From positions 537,063 through 601,062 of the forward strand of contig JACJYG010000008.1 in assembly GCA_020636215.1 (NCBI GenBank): a stretch of DNA of 64,000 nucleotides, given 5' to 3'. A model generated the notes under the pieces. The model searched no databases, was not told the origin of the DNA, and saw only the letters and a list, made by a program, of their open reading frames with translations. Of the stretch, positions 45,209 through 54,358 are shown piece by piece. Numbering within the stretch: the stretch's first letter is position 1; each line of letters opens with the position of its first letter. This DNA comes from Lewinellaceae bacterium. Its GTDB lineage: Bacteria; Bacteroidota; Bacteroidia; Chitinophagales; Saprospiraceae. Made by a program: the position numbers and the translations under genes.

Positions 45209-45264
45209 AGCGGCGTCTAAGTTTTCACCAGTTCCATTGTCGTATACTCTATAACTTTAGCCTG

Positions 45265-46365
45265 TTAATTCCCCCAGCGTTTTTCTTCCAGTTTGCGCTG
45301 GTACAACTCCTCCCGCGCCTGAGCGTTTTTGGGGTCAGAAATATCCAGCAGCTTATCGGCATCGGGATGATCGCGGTTGATCTTGCGGCCGAGGAACGAT
45401 AGCTTGTTCTTCAGCACTTTGGAGGTTTCCGTATTGGTTTCTTCCACCAATTGGCTCATATCGTCTTCGGAAATGTACTGGCCTGTCTTCAGTTTTTTGC
45501 GGGCAATTTCTTTGGCCACCTCATGGCCGACGGCCTCGTCGTAGAAGTTGTCCCATTCCGCCGTTTTATCAGGGGTGTCGGCATTGGCGTTGCGGCGCTC
45601 CCGAGTAGGTTCAGCGGCTTTCCGGTTTCGAATGCTTACGGACACTTCGTCAGCTACAGCCCGGGCTTTGCGTTCTGTTTCCAGGTCGACGACATCCCCG
45701 TCCGACAGCTTTTCGGTGACGGCCCGGTCGTAATCGTGCAGGCGGTAGCGGTCGATATTGCGTTTGAGCACCGTAGCGGAGAAGTTGGCGTTGCGGCTCA
45801 GTCCGTCGGCCCAACGGCCACTATTGGCGGAATACTTGAAGTAGGTGCTGCGCTCCCTGTCCGTGGCGTTATCCTTGATGCGGGCAAGCGGCATAATAAC
45901 TTCTTCCATAAAGGCCTGCCAGCTATCGATATGTACGCCTTCTTCCAGTTTGGAAATACCTACCGCCAGCGCGATACCAGCTGGTATGCCCTGTCGGATG
46001 GCCTGCTGAACGGCCGAGTTGGAAAAACGTTCGATCCATTCGTCCACCGAGCTGCTTTTTTGGGCGGTACGGCCGGCCTTTGATCCGCGCTTTCCACTGA
46101 CGGGTTCCCAATTCTCCGCTTCATAAGAGCTGCTGCCATTAGGGGACACCACGATGACATCCCCCTTGTCATTTTCAGCAGTTGCGCCGTCCATGGAAGC
46201 CGAATAGTAGGCGGCGGATCTGTCGTTGTCGCGCCCTTGTAAAGTAATACGGACTCCAGCTTTATCAAGCATGCCGATGATCAGGATCAAAGCCGTGAGG
46301 AGGCCAAGGGCATTGAACAGGCGGCCCAGTCCCCAACCATTTCCTTGAGAGTAATTTTTGCTCAT
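45265..46365 (-). CDS. membrane-anchored protein of unknown function, with a glucosaminidase-like helix
   Basis: A protein of 366 residues starting at MSKNYSQGNG; the longer frame is AT-rich non-coding. One membrane helix (ALGLLTALILIIGML) is followed by a charged, mostly helical outer or cytoplasmic part. Residues around IPAGIALAVGISKLEEG resemble the first helix of the glucosaminidase domain of the 47045 gene (VPASIKLAQGILESGAG), but the catalytic Glu is not in the same place. It may be a non-enzymatic relative or partner. It has no homologue I can name. Confidence 0.6.
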   Translation of the reverse strand: MSKNYSQGNGWGLGRLFNALGLLTALILIIGMLDKAGVRITLQGRDNDRSAAYYSASMDGATAENDKGDVIVVSPNGSSSYEAENWEPVSGKRGSKAGRTAQKSSSVDEWIERFSNSAVQQAIRQGIPAGIALAVGISKLEEGVHIDSWQAFMEEVIMPLARIKDNATDRERSTYFKYSANSGRWADGLSRNANFSATVLKRNIDRYRLHDYDRAVTEKLSDGDVVDLETERKARAVADEVSVSIRNRKAAEPTRERRNANADTPDKTAEWDNFYDEAVGHEVAKEIARKKLKTGQYISEDDMSQLVEETNTETSKVLKNKLSFLGRKINRDHPDADKLLDISDPKNAQAREELYQRKLEEKRWGN

Positions 46366-46482
46366 GATTATTGATTTTGAAGGTTTGTGATTTATTTTCT
46401 TTGTAAGCATTGCAGCCAAAGCAATTGTGGAGCAATGCGCAATCATTATATTCTCAGATACTAGCAGTTTTGTTTAAAATAT

Positions 46483-46607
46483 CCCTCCCCCGGCCTGCGG
46501 CCACCCCCTCGGTGAGGGGGACAGTTGTCTCCGAGGTCTCTATCCTCCCCTTGGGAAGGGCTTATTTTGCATCCGTAGGGTCGGGATGTCCGCAGGGCGG
46601 AGGGGTA
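46483..46607. repeat. C/G-rich foldback repeat
   Basis: CCCCCTC-GGT-GAGGGGG (46504-46520) forms a 7-bp hairpin. The outer ends CCTCCCCCGGCCTGCGG and CCGCAGGGCGGAGGGG are imperfect complements. It lies between the 45265 and 46661 genes and resembles dispersed palindromic repeats of Bacteroidota. Confidence 0.5.
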
Positions 46608-46660
46608 ATACCTGATAATTATTTAGTTTACAGGTTGCAAGGTGTGGAATACTCCACAGA

Positions 46661-46936
46661 TTATGGAGGGACTATGGTAGGAGTAGACTCGGAGTCCAAT
46701 TGCTTAGCCAATTGAAGCATTCTAAAGGCTAACCGACGCCTGATTACACTTACCTCTATGTACGGCAACCTGTCATTTAGAGTTTCATATTCAAGATGAC
46801 AAAGATCCATGCTAATTAGAACTGCTTCATCATGAACATTACCTCCTTTTTTTTCCGAAACTGATAACATTTCTTTCATCGCATCTGAAAGTTCATTATC
46901 AGCAATGAGTTTGGCGATTTTTATATAATTCCTCAT
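46661..46936 (-). CDS. probable effector-associated domain (EAD11-like) adaptor protein
   Basis: A protein of 91 residues starting at MRNYIKIAKL; the 35 upstream codons of the open frame look like untranslated sequence. The helical pattern (LIADNELSDAMKEML near 9-23, HDEAVLISMDLCHLE near 35, RRRLAFRMLQLA near 65) fits EAD11-type domains, small death-fold-like adaptors found with prokaryotic effectors such as caspases and STAND proteins. It stands alone here. A caspase-like gene is in this window (13.9-16.0 kb) but 30 kb away. The family call is by eye and needs a profile search. Confidence 0.55.
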   Translation of the reverse strand: MRNYIKIAKLIADNELSDAMKEMLSVSEKKGGNVHDEAVLISMDLCHLEYETLNDRLPYIEVSVIRRRLAFRMLQLAKQLDSESTPTIVPP

Positions 46937-47044
46937 GTTTATCGGTTTTTGCTTTTGAGAATTTATACAATATAGATTGTTGTAATTCCCAAATTTGAAC
47001 CAATTTCCTGAATTCACTTTCGTAATGCTATTCTCATCCAAATA

Positions 47045-48070
47045 CTAATGCTTGGTATTCTGTTCCTCCACCGCCCGGATCAGGTCGAAATCGAAACGCC
47101 AGAGTTCATAGGTTTCAATGAGGTAGGCGATCTTCTGGTGATAGCGGGGACTGGTGGCGTAACCGGCCATTTTCAGGCCGGCGGCGCAGGCGGCGTAGTA
47201 CGGTAAATGGGTGCGGCCGCCGAAAAAATCTTTGGCGGCGATGCCGGAGCGGTGGTAAAACGAATCGGCGGCGGAAGAAATATCCCACTCCTGCCGGCTG
47301 ACTGGAAAAGCCTGCCAGATCCAGGCGTAGCAGCCGGTCTGCCCCTTCGTGCAGGGGCGGGTAAGCAGTTGAGAATGCCGGGCATAGCTATCGGCTACAG
47401 ATCGGTAGACCTCAAAGCGGTCGTAGGCGTTGTCGTCCCATTGGTTAAAAACTCCGATGGCCGGTTCTGTAAAGGAGAACTCCTCATCCTGGATGGCCTG
47501 GTATTGTCGCCGGGCTATTTTGGCCTGCGCCGAGCGCCCGGGCCTGGCTTTTATGCCGAAATGGTTCTTGGAGGCGCGGGCCAGCTTCGATTCGCCTGCT
47601 CCGGACTCCAGGATACCCTGGGCCAGCTTGATACTGGCTGGCACTTTGGAGCGGTACATATCATTGAGGGCAGCGCCCTTATAGCGGTCAATATAGTCGA
47701 GCAGACGGCCGGCCTGGCGCAGCTTACTGCTGGAAAAGCCCTTGTGTTCCAGGTTCAGCAGGATGCTGTCGCGCTGCCAACTGGTTCGAATAGCCAGCTC
47801 TGCGTCACCGGCCGGGCCTGCTCCACTGATCTTTTGGTTTTCTGCTTTGGAAACAAGGGGTTGGTTATAAAATAGGGCAATCGCTTCATTGGATAGCCCT
47901 CCGAGCGCATTAACGCCCTGTAAATAAGTATCCGTAAGCCCCACGACAATTGGAAGGTTTTCCAACTCATCCCGGTTGTGCTGATAAAAATACAAGCCGG
48001 CCACTACTGCCACCGCCAGGGTAATGGCGAGCAGAAAGGTGGAAACCGCACGAAAAAAGTAGTCGGCCAT
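47045..48070 (-). CDS. membrane-anchored glucosaminidase (peptidoglycan hydrolase)
   Basis: A protein of 341 residues. An N-terminal membrane helix (AVSTFLLAITLAVAVVAGLYF) anchors a periplasmic domain. The glucosaminidase signature VPASIKLAQGILESGAG, with the Glu of ILES as the likely catalytic acid, leads into KNHFGIKA and later VFNQWDDNAYDRFEVYRS, as in FlgJ-like enzymes. It would cut the glycan backbone of peptidoglycan. It lies 108 bases upstream of the EAD-like gene on the same strand. A perfect 16-bp palindrome lies just upstream of its start. Confidence 0.85.
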   Translation of the reverse strand: MADYFFRAVSTFLLAITLAVAVVAGLYFYQHNRDELENLPIVVGLTDTYLQGVNALGGLSNEAIALFYNQPLVSKAENQKISGAGPAGDAELAIRTSWQRDSILLNLEHKGFSSSKLRQAGRLLDYIDRYKGAALNDMYRSKVPASIKLAQGILESGAGESKLARASKNHFGIKARPGRSAQAKIARRQYQAIQDEEFSFTEPAIGVFNQWDDNAYDRFEVYRSVADSYARHSQLLTRPCTKGQTGCYAWIWQAFPVSRQEWDISSAADSFYHRSGIAAKDFFGGRTHLPYYAACAAGLKMAGYATSPRYHQKIAYLIETYELWRFDFDLIRAVEEQNTKH

Positions 48071-48094
48071 AGCGTAAATCGAGAAAGTCAGTTG

Positions 48095-48110
48095 TTTAAG
48101 TATACTTAAA
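48095..48110. promoter_or_regulatory. perfect 16-bp palindrome upstream of the glucosaminidase gene
   Basis: TTTAAGTATACTTAAA reads the same on both strands and lies 24 bases upstream of the glucosaminidase start. Its position suits a repressor operator, but no regulator is known. Confidence 0.4.
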
Positions 48111-48390
48111 AAAGCTAAAAAGTGTTACTTTTACCCCGCCCAAATCGTAATCTCCTTCTGGAAGAAACTCCTTTTCCCCTTGAGGCCTGCAGGCCTGCAG
48201 GCGCTGTTTTTCAGGCGGCCATCTATTTGTTTCTGCCCGTTTCAACGCACCCTCGCGCTTTGTTTGCGGAGGGTTTGAAGCAGCGGCGCCTATTGTTGTA
48301 AGCCACTGTAGGCCAGTTTAAAACGTACAACTATTAGCGAAGATAAGTGATTAACCGGAGGCATTGCTTTCGGGGAGATGAAAATCTGAA
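48111..48390. other. divergent intergenic region
   Basis: Between the glucosaminidase and the 48391 secreted-protein gene, which diverge. It holds a short GC-rich direct and inverted repeat (GCCTGCAGGCCTGCAGGC, near 48185-48202). No gene or clear promoter pair is seen. Confidence 0.35.
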
Positions 48391-50691
48391 ATGAGCATTT
48401 TTTCAATATCCACGCCCAGATCATCGAACAGGTATGCCCTGAGATGGGAAAAGTATTTCCTTTCCCTTGCATGGCTTTGTGCAGCGCTTCCTTTGGCGGC
48501 GCAAACCAACCCGATTTTTCTCGAAAATTGTGGCCAGTCTTATATTGACCCCCAGGATGGAAATAACGCGGCCACCAGCCAAAATCGGGACACCCTTCTC
48601 TACACCCAATATTTTCAGGAAAACCAGCAGTTGCGGGCTTTTTACGTGGACGTCAACGCCTTTGGCGGGCAGCAGCCCGACCGGGTGCGGGCCTATGCCA
48701 TTCTACCCGATAGCACACTCAAATTACTGGGCAGTTTGTCTTTCGGCAATTGTGTAGATTGTGTGGACGGTTTCGCCCTTATACTGGATAACACGGAACT
48801 TGTTTCGGGCGTGGCGAATACCAACACGATGAACATGTGGTTGCAATCACAAAATCAACCGCCTTTCACCCTTACTGGCAACCTTCAGACGCTTACAGGG
48901 GTAGGCCGGTTGAGCGGTACGATACCCTTCTGCGCCATTGGCTTCCGGGTGGAATATTCGGTTTACAGCGACCCCTCCAATACCACGACGGAGTTTTCGA
49001 CCCACATTCTTTGCCCGGAAATAATCCGGAGTTGCCCTATTGAGAAGACTGCGGCCATCGATTGCCAGCAAAACACCATTACCCTGCAGGCTACCTTGCC
49101 AACAGAATGCTTCGCCGGTACTGTAAGCGTGCAATGGCGCAATGCCACCGGATGGGTAGCCGACGGCCCGACGGCCAGCCTGCCTTTGGCGGGCAATCAA
49201 GGTTGGTTCTACCTCACCGTTTCCGATGAGTGTTGTCAGGTGGTGGATTCCGTATTGGTGGAAAACCCGCCTTTCGCCAATGCCGGCCCCAATCTTGAGT
49301 TTTGCCAGGGCGAAGCCGTCAGCCTTGCCGGGACGGGCGGCGCCGGCCATTTCTGGGAGTTCAATGGCGAGATCCGGAATGATTCCCTGTTGATTTTCCC
49401 GGCGATAGAACCGCAGGACGATGGCTGGTATATTCTCCATGCCTTCAATGAGCTGGGCTGCGAAGATACCGACACGATGTTGCTAACCGTGCACGTACCG
49501 CCGGCGCCTCAACCCAACCTGCCCGGCCTTTGCCTGGGCGACACCCTGGAACTAACGGTGCTCAACGATACGGCTTATGTTCAGATATCCTGGCTGGATC
49601 CTTCCGGGCAGGCACTTTCCCCACCAATCATTTTCGGGCTTCAACCGGCTGATTTTGGCGATTACACTTTTATTGGTGTGGATGCTTTCGGCTGTGAAGC
49701 CAGACAAGACGTAACGGTAACCGGCAGTTCGCCGCCGGCTTTTGAATATGTGATCGAAGAAAGCTGTGACACGGCCCGGGTCCACCTCTTTCCGGATACC
49801 TATCTGTATACCTGGGAAACCGGGCAAATGGGCAGCCCTTTCCTCACCGCCACCGGCGGCACATTCGGGCTCACGATTACCGATGCCCAGGGCTGCCGTA
49901 CGATAAGCTCCATACCCGTACCCCCGCCGGAAGGGCCAAATGTGGAATTGGATATCGAGCAACCGCCCTGTCCCAACGATTTCGGCGCTATTGAGTTTCT
50001 GGCCGATTCCGGCCGCCCGTTGATCTTTTCCATCGATGGCGGGCAGACTTTTTCCTTGTCCAGCAAATTCCGAAAACTCCCACCCGGTAGCTATCCCACC
50101 ATAGTAATGGATGATGTAGGCTGCATCCGGGAGGCCCTGGCAGAGATCATCGCTCCCGACACGATGGGCGTGACGCTCAACCTGGAGTCGCTGGAAGTCC
50201 GCCCGAATACCCCGGTTTCTCTGACGGCCACTACCGTTGGAAATATTGAGGAATACCAGTGGCTGCCCCGGGAGATCGACACCGGCCAGCCGGCCACGAA
50301 TTTCCTGGCCCGCAACAATATGGATGTTCGCCTGATCGTGCGCGACGGCCGTGGCTGTATCGCTTCCGACGGCTTTCAACTCACCGTCGTTGTGGGCGAT
50401 ATCTACGTTCCCAACGCCTTTTCACCCGATGGGGACGGCCGCAACGATACTTTTACCTTTTACAGCGACAACGGTTCCGGAGAGATCATCGAGACGCTCC
50501 GGGTGTTCGACCGTTGGGGCGGCCTGTTATTTGAAGGCAAGGATTTGTACCTCAATGATGGATCCGAAGGCTGGGACGGGAGCATAAAGGGGGAACCCGT
50601 CAACCCCGGAGTTTATACTTATTACGGCATCGTCCGCTTCGGTAATGGGGCCAGGCGGGTATTGAAAGGAGATGTCACGCTGGTTCGTTAA
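48391..50691 (+). CDS. secreted adhesin-like protein with a C-terminal CHU_C (type IX, type B) sorting domain
   Basis: A protein of 766 residues. A signal-like segment (YFLSLAWLCAALPLAAQ) follows about 20 N-terminal residues; the true start might be a little downstream. The central part has several Ig-like modules, with many Cys and Pro. The last 90 residues are the gliding-motility-associated C-terminal domain: YVPNAFSPDGDGRNDTF, LRVFDRWGGLLFEG and GWDGSIKGEPVNPGVYTYY. Such proteins are exported by the type IX system and held on the surface. It starts a run of four plus-strand genes; the second gene starts 13 bases after its stop. Confidence 0.88.
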   Translation: MSIFSISTPRSSNRYALRWEKYFLSLAWLCAALPLAAQTNPIFLENCGQSYIDPQDGNNAATSQNRDTLLYTQYFQENQQLRAFYVDVNAFGGQQPDRVRAYAILPDSTLKLLGSLSFGNCVDCVDGFALILDNTELVSGVANTNTMNMWLQSQNQPPFTLTGNLQTLTGVGRLSGTIPFCAIGFRVEYSVYSDPSNTTTEFSTHILCPEIIRSCPIEKTAAIDCQQNTITLQATLPTECFAGTVSVQWRNATGWVADGPTASLPLAGNQGWFYLTVSDECCQVVDSVLVENPPFANAGPNLEFCQGEAVSLAGTGGAGHFWEFNGEIRNDSLLIFPAIEPQDDGWYILHAFNELGCEDTDTMLLTVHVPPAPQPNLPGLCLGDTLELTVLNDTAYVQISWLDPSGQALSPPIIFGLQPADFGDYTFIGVDAFGCEARQDVTVTGSSPPAFEYVIEESCDTARVHLFPDTYLYTWETGQMGSPFLTATGGTFGLTITDAQGCRTISSIPVPPPEGPNVELDIEQPPCPNDFGAIEFLADSGRPLIFSIDGGQTFSLSSKFRKLPPGSYPTIVMDDVGCIREALAEIIAPDTMGVTLNLESLEVRPNTPVSLTATTVGNIEEYQWLPREIDTGQPATNFLARNNMDVRLIVRDGRGCIASDGFQLTVVVGDIYVPNAFSPDGDGRNDTFTFYSDNGSGEIIETLRVFDRWGGLLFEGKDLYLNDGSEGWDGSIKGEPVNPGVYTYYGIVRFGNGARRVLKGDVTLVR

Positions 50692-50704
50692 AGCAATTAC
50701 GCCT

Positions 50705-51679
50705 ATGAAAAAAATCATTCTGTTAACCCCGATCCTGCTGTGGGTATACACGCTTCAAGCTCAATTCCTGGAGTTTGGGGTGGAAACCGTTACAGGCCCG
50801 GCCCATACCACCTTCAAGGGGAACCTGTCGGAGATGGTGGGCTTTTCCGAACTGGAGATTACCGACGCGCAGGTAGACTCCGCCTTTGCCGCCTTTGATC
50901 TGAGTGCGCCCCGCTGGCTGAAGGAACTCTTTCCCGGCCTGCGCATCGATGTGGACCAGGAGATCAGCCGTAAGGTCAACCGAAATATTACGGGAGTTCG
51001 GATGTACGCCCGCTTCAAGTGGATCGGGGGAAGTTTTACCGTGTCGGACCCCCGCCTGACGGAAAAGCGGGAATCCCAAAAACTTAAAAACCAGATCAAG
51101 TCGGTCCGCTTGTCATTGAAAGGCGATGCGGAAGGGCTGGCCGAGCATCTGGCCCTGCTGGCGCTGGCTGATGTGCAAGCGGAAAAGCCCTTCTTTTCCA
51201 AGCGTTACGACCTGGAAGCTTACGTACACCTGAAGAAGATCGTCCTGGGGGAACAGCCCTTGCTGGAGTGGGGCAATAAGCGCCCTTGTTCCCTCGACCT
51301 GGAAGTGACGCCCGGCATTCGTTTTTCGGCCGACCCTTCCCCGGTGGTGAACCTGGGCAGTATTCTTTTTGTCCGGGAAAAACTGGACAGCCTGATGGAC
51401 GGCGGCCTGCTGACGCCCGTGGAGAATACGACCGATCAGATCGCTGAAGCCCTACAGAGTATCGTTTTCGGAAAATTCAACGACCCCCGGGTAGTGCCTT
51501 CTTTCGGCTGGTTTTTGCGCAGCGAATTGCCGGTCAATTTTGGTGGTGGCTTTACCTTAACCGGCGGCGCCGAATTAAATGTACAGAAGCACACTGCGAT
51601 AAAAGGTACTAAACCCATGTTCTCTGCTTATGGCTTTGTTGGCCTTCGGTATGTGATTGCCGGAAAAAGCAACAGATAG
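50705..51679 (+). CDS. secreted or outer-membrane protein of unknown function
   Basis: A protein of 324 residues starting at MKKIILLTPI; the frame extends back into the adhesin gene. A signal peptide ends at LQAQ. The body alternates beta segments and amphipathic helices, and the last 100 residues (SFGWFLRSELPVNFGGGFTLTG, ending GFVGLRYVIAG) look like outer-membrane beta strands. It shares a place and a similar plan with the next gene, so both may be accessory proteins of the flanking adhesins. No family is recognised. Confidence 0.6.
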   Translation: MKKIILLTPILLWVYTLQAQFLEFGVETVTGPAHTTFKGNLSEMVGFSELEITDAQVDSAFAAFDLSAPRWLKELFPGLRIDVDQEISRKVNRNITGVRMYARFKWIGGSFTVSDPRLTEKRESQKLKNQIKSVRLSLKGDAEGLAEHLALLALADVQAEKPFFSKRYDLEAYVHLKKIVLGEQPLLEWGNKRPCSLDLEVTPGIRFSADPSPVVNLGSILFVREKLDSLMDGGLLTPVENTTDQIAEALQSIVFGKFNDPRVVPSFGWFLRSELPVNFGGGFTLTGGAELNVQKHTAIKGTKPMFSAYGFVGLRYVIAGKSNR

Positions 51680-51726
51680 ATCCCAATAGAGGAAAAGCAA
51701 ACATTTTAAATTAAAAACAATTGGCC

Positions 51727-52671
51727 ATGCATCTTATAAAATTACTCCTTACCAGTATCGGAATACTCCTGGGCTTGGCGCTGGCGGCTCAGCCCAATCC
51801 TACTATTGATAAAAAAAAGGGGCAGCATTTCTTGCTACAGCTTACCGACGCCCAACTAGACGTAGGCCTGCACCTGACCTCTGTCTTTGCCCTTGACGAC
51901 CGGGCGCCCTTATCGGCCAATCCCCATTTTCAGGCCATGTGGAACCTGGTGCGCCTCGGCGCCAACCTGGAGGCCCTGCTGCATGGGATGGACGAACCGC
52001 TCAACGACCTGGACATGGACAAGGAATTCGGAAAGAACGGTTATAATAAAACCATCCTGACCTTTTTTGTCCGATACGGCTTCGGAGAGTCCTCCGATGT
52101 GAAAATGCAGCGGCAGTTTCTGGAGCTGGATATTAGCCCCGGTTATTTCCGGCAGGGCAACAACGGGATGAACCTGCACCTGGACTACCGCTACAATCTG
52201 GCCACCACCCCCTATGGCGCCGGCGCCAACAGTATTGACCGCGCCCTGGATTATGAGATATATGTAGGCGGCAGGGCAGGCTTCGACTGGAGTTTTCAGC
52301 GTTCGGAGAACGAGGCGGGTTTTTTCACCCACCTCAGCAGTGAGATCGAGCGGATTGCCGACGAGAACGAGTTTACGGTTTCCCAGCTTATCATGCTGCA
52401 AGACCTGGTCGAAAGCAGCAAGGTGTTGCTGCCCAAGGATGTTGGCGGCGGCGCCTTCCATATCGGGCCTGTTGCCGGCGCCCGGATATCGAAAGGCATC
52501 ATGGCCAATACCCGTATCTTTGCCGGCGCGAACGGCTTTTACGACATCATGGACCTGATAAATGGGAGCAGTTCCAAAGAGAACAAACGCAGCCAGCATT
52601 CCATCTCTCTGGTACTGGGGTTGAATGTAACGATAGGAGGAGAAGGCCGGGGCGTGGTGAATTTTTTCTAA
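51727..52671 (+). CDS. secreted or outer-membrane protein of unknown function
   Basis: A protein of 314 residues starting at MHLIKLLLTS; a TTG two codons earlier is also possible. A signal peptide ends near ALAAQ. It has beta-rich segments (LHLDYRYNLATTPYG and EIYVGGRAGFDWSF) and ends in LVLGLNVTIGGEGRGVVNFF, with a terminal Phe as in many outer-membrane barrels. It lies 47 bases after the previous gene in the same operon. No family is recognised. Confidence 0.55.
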   Translation: MHLIKLLLTSIGILLGLALAAQPNPTIDKKKGQHFLLQLTDAQLDVGLHLTSVFALDDRAPLSANPHFQAMWNLVRLGANLEALLHGMDEPLNDLDMDKEFGKNGYNKTILTFFVRYGFGESSDVKMQRQFLELDISPGYFRQGNNGMNLHLDYRYNLATTPYGAGANSIDRALDYEIYVGGRAGFDWSFQRSENEAGFFTHLSSEIERIADENEFTVSQLIMLQDLVESSKVLLPKDVGGGAFHIGPVAGARISKGIMANTRIFAGANGFYDIMDLINGSSSKENKRSQHSISLVLGLNVTIGGEGRGVVNFF

Positions 52672-52845
52672 AAGTATGACAGAATGGGTAAAACGATAGG
52701 CCTGGCTTTTTCCTTTGCCTTTATGTTGCCCTCCGGCGCCGGCGCCAATACCAGCGTCAGGATCAGGGAGGCCTTGATTTTACTGGGCTTCCGGGGCGCA
52801 CAAACTTTACCCGGCCCATTGGGACGGGACACGAACACTTTCAGG

Positions 52846-54351
52846 ATGACCAGGATATTTTTGTTTTTTTTGCTGTATTTGGTGATTAGTTCGGGAATGG
52901 TGCTACACGCCCAGGATACCCTTTTCTGCCCGCCCAACCTCTTCCCCAACCCAGATTTCGAAGAACACCTCAATTGTGAGGACTTTCTCAGCGGCTTTTT
53001 AATTGGTAATGTACCAGGCTGGTTGAATGCCTACGGCAGTGCCGATTACTATAACTGCGGCTATAACAACCAAGGCGTCTCTACTTCTCCGATTGGGAAT
53101 ATAGGCAGCCAGCCGTCTTCCGGAACCGGCTCGGCGGGCATGGCCGTACTACCAAACAATCTGTTTTGCGAAGGCGCATTGCAGATCGAGGCGATCAAAA
53201 CGACTTTGCTGGAACCTTTGCAGGCCGGGCAATCCTATACGATCCGCTTCGATCTGCGCATCGATGAACTGCGGGGTGCTTCCCTGAATAATATGCCGCA
53301 TCCCTGCATCGATTTCGGTTTTTTATTTTATAATGGCAATGCGCCGTCTCTCGATCCGGGCACCAACTCCTGTGGTTGCCTGCCGCAGCCGCAGCTAAGT
53401 ATTTCCTCCAGCGAAGTCCCTTTTCTGAGCTACCGGACATTCGAAATTACTTTCCAGCCCACGCAGAACTTTTCGAAGGTGATCTTCGCCCCTTTTTGCA
53501 ATGCGCTGACCGGTACGCCGGAATGTTATTCTCCGCCCGAAAACGCCTCTCCTTTTACCTTTTACATCAACCTGGATAACCTTTCTCTCCGGAAAAATTA
53601 TTGTGTTTCCGCACCGGATACCAGCATTTGCCAGAACGGCTGCGCCCGCTTTCTCTTCCAGGGCGATTTGGGTGCATTCGACCGGGCCAGATGGTATTTT
53701 CCAGGCGGAACGCCGGAAGCGGTGGAGGGGATAGCCGGCCCTGAAATTTGCTACGCTGAAGCGGGCGTATACGACGCGCTCCTGGTGCTGGAAAAGGGGA
53801 ATATCCGCGATTCCATTCGGATGGATAGCGTTATCAAAGTAGCTCCCGGTTTTGAAGCTAGTTTGGGTCAGGACACCTTCTTCTGTAAGGGCGATCCGTT
53901 GGTGCTGGCCTTCGGGCCTCCTGAGGCCATGCATAGCTGGAGTGATGGCTCCGGCGGCGCCCAATTGGAGGTGGCGGAGACAGGCATCTACTGGGTGGAA
54001 GCGGCCAGAGGGCCCTGCGTACAACAAGATAGCATTGAGGTGACGGCGGAAGATTGCGAACAATGCCTGGCTTTCCCGAATGCTTTTACCCCCAATGGCG
54101 ATGGGGTCAACGACAGTTTTGCGCCCATTTCATCCTGCCCGAATTCGGTGCTTTCTTACCGGATGCAGTTGTTCAACCGTTGGGGAGAGAAGGTCTTCGA
54201 ATCCCAGGACCCGGGCCTGGGGTGGGATGGATTGCAAAATGGCAATCCTGCCCCGTCGGATGTCTATTTCTGGAGAGCCGTTTTCGCCGTCCGGCAAGCT
54301 CGGGGAGAGGTGGTTTTTAGCCGACAGGGCGATGTAGCGTTGATGAGGTGA
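52846..54351 (+). CDS. secreted protein with PKD-like and C-terminal CHU_C sorting domains
   Basis: A protein of 501 residues starting at MTRIFLFFLL; the open frame upstream of this is not signal-like. The signal peptide ends near VLHAQ. Residues around LFPNPDFEEHLNCEDFLSG begin a beta-rich carbohydrate-binding-like region. A PKD-like segment (ARWYFPGGTPEAVEG) follows, then the CHU_C domain at the end (FPNAFTPNGDGVNDSF, MQLFNRWGEKVFES, GWDGLQNG). A second type IX substrate in one operon suggests a shared surface role. Its end faces the prenyltransferase gene, 7 bases apart. Confidence 0.85.
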   Translation: MTRIFLFFLLYLVISSGMVLHAQDTLFCPPNLFPNPDFEEHLNCEDFLSGFLIGNVPGWLNAYGSADYYNCGYNNQGVSTSPIGNIGSQPSSGTGSAGMAVLPNNLFCEGALQIEAIKTTLLEPLQAGQSYTIRFDLRIDELRGASLNNMPHPCIDFGFLFYNGNAPSLDPGTNSCGCLPQPQLSISSSEVPFLSYRTFEITFQPTQNFSKVIFAPFCNALTGTPECYSPPENASPFTFYINLDNLSLRKNYCVSAPDTSICQNGCARFLFQGDLGAFDRARWYFPGGTPEAVEGIAGPEICYAEAGVYDALLVLEKGNIRDSIRMDSVIKVAPGFEASLGQDTFFCKGDPLVLAFGPPEAMHSWSDGSGGAQLEVAETGIYWVEAARGPCVQQDSIEVTAEDCEQCLAFPNAFTPNGDGVNDSFAPISSCPNSVLSYRMQLFNRWGEKVFESQDPGLGWDGLQNGNPAPSDVYFWRAVFAVRQARGEVVFSRQGDVALMR

Positions 54352-54358
54352 TTATGAA

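Noticed and set aside
49552..50379. 275-residue minus-strand ORF
   Set aside because: It is antisense to the adhesin gene, whose CHU_C domain is clear, and has no features of its own.
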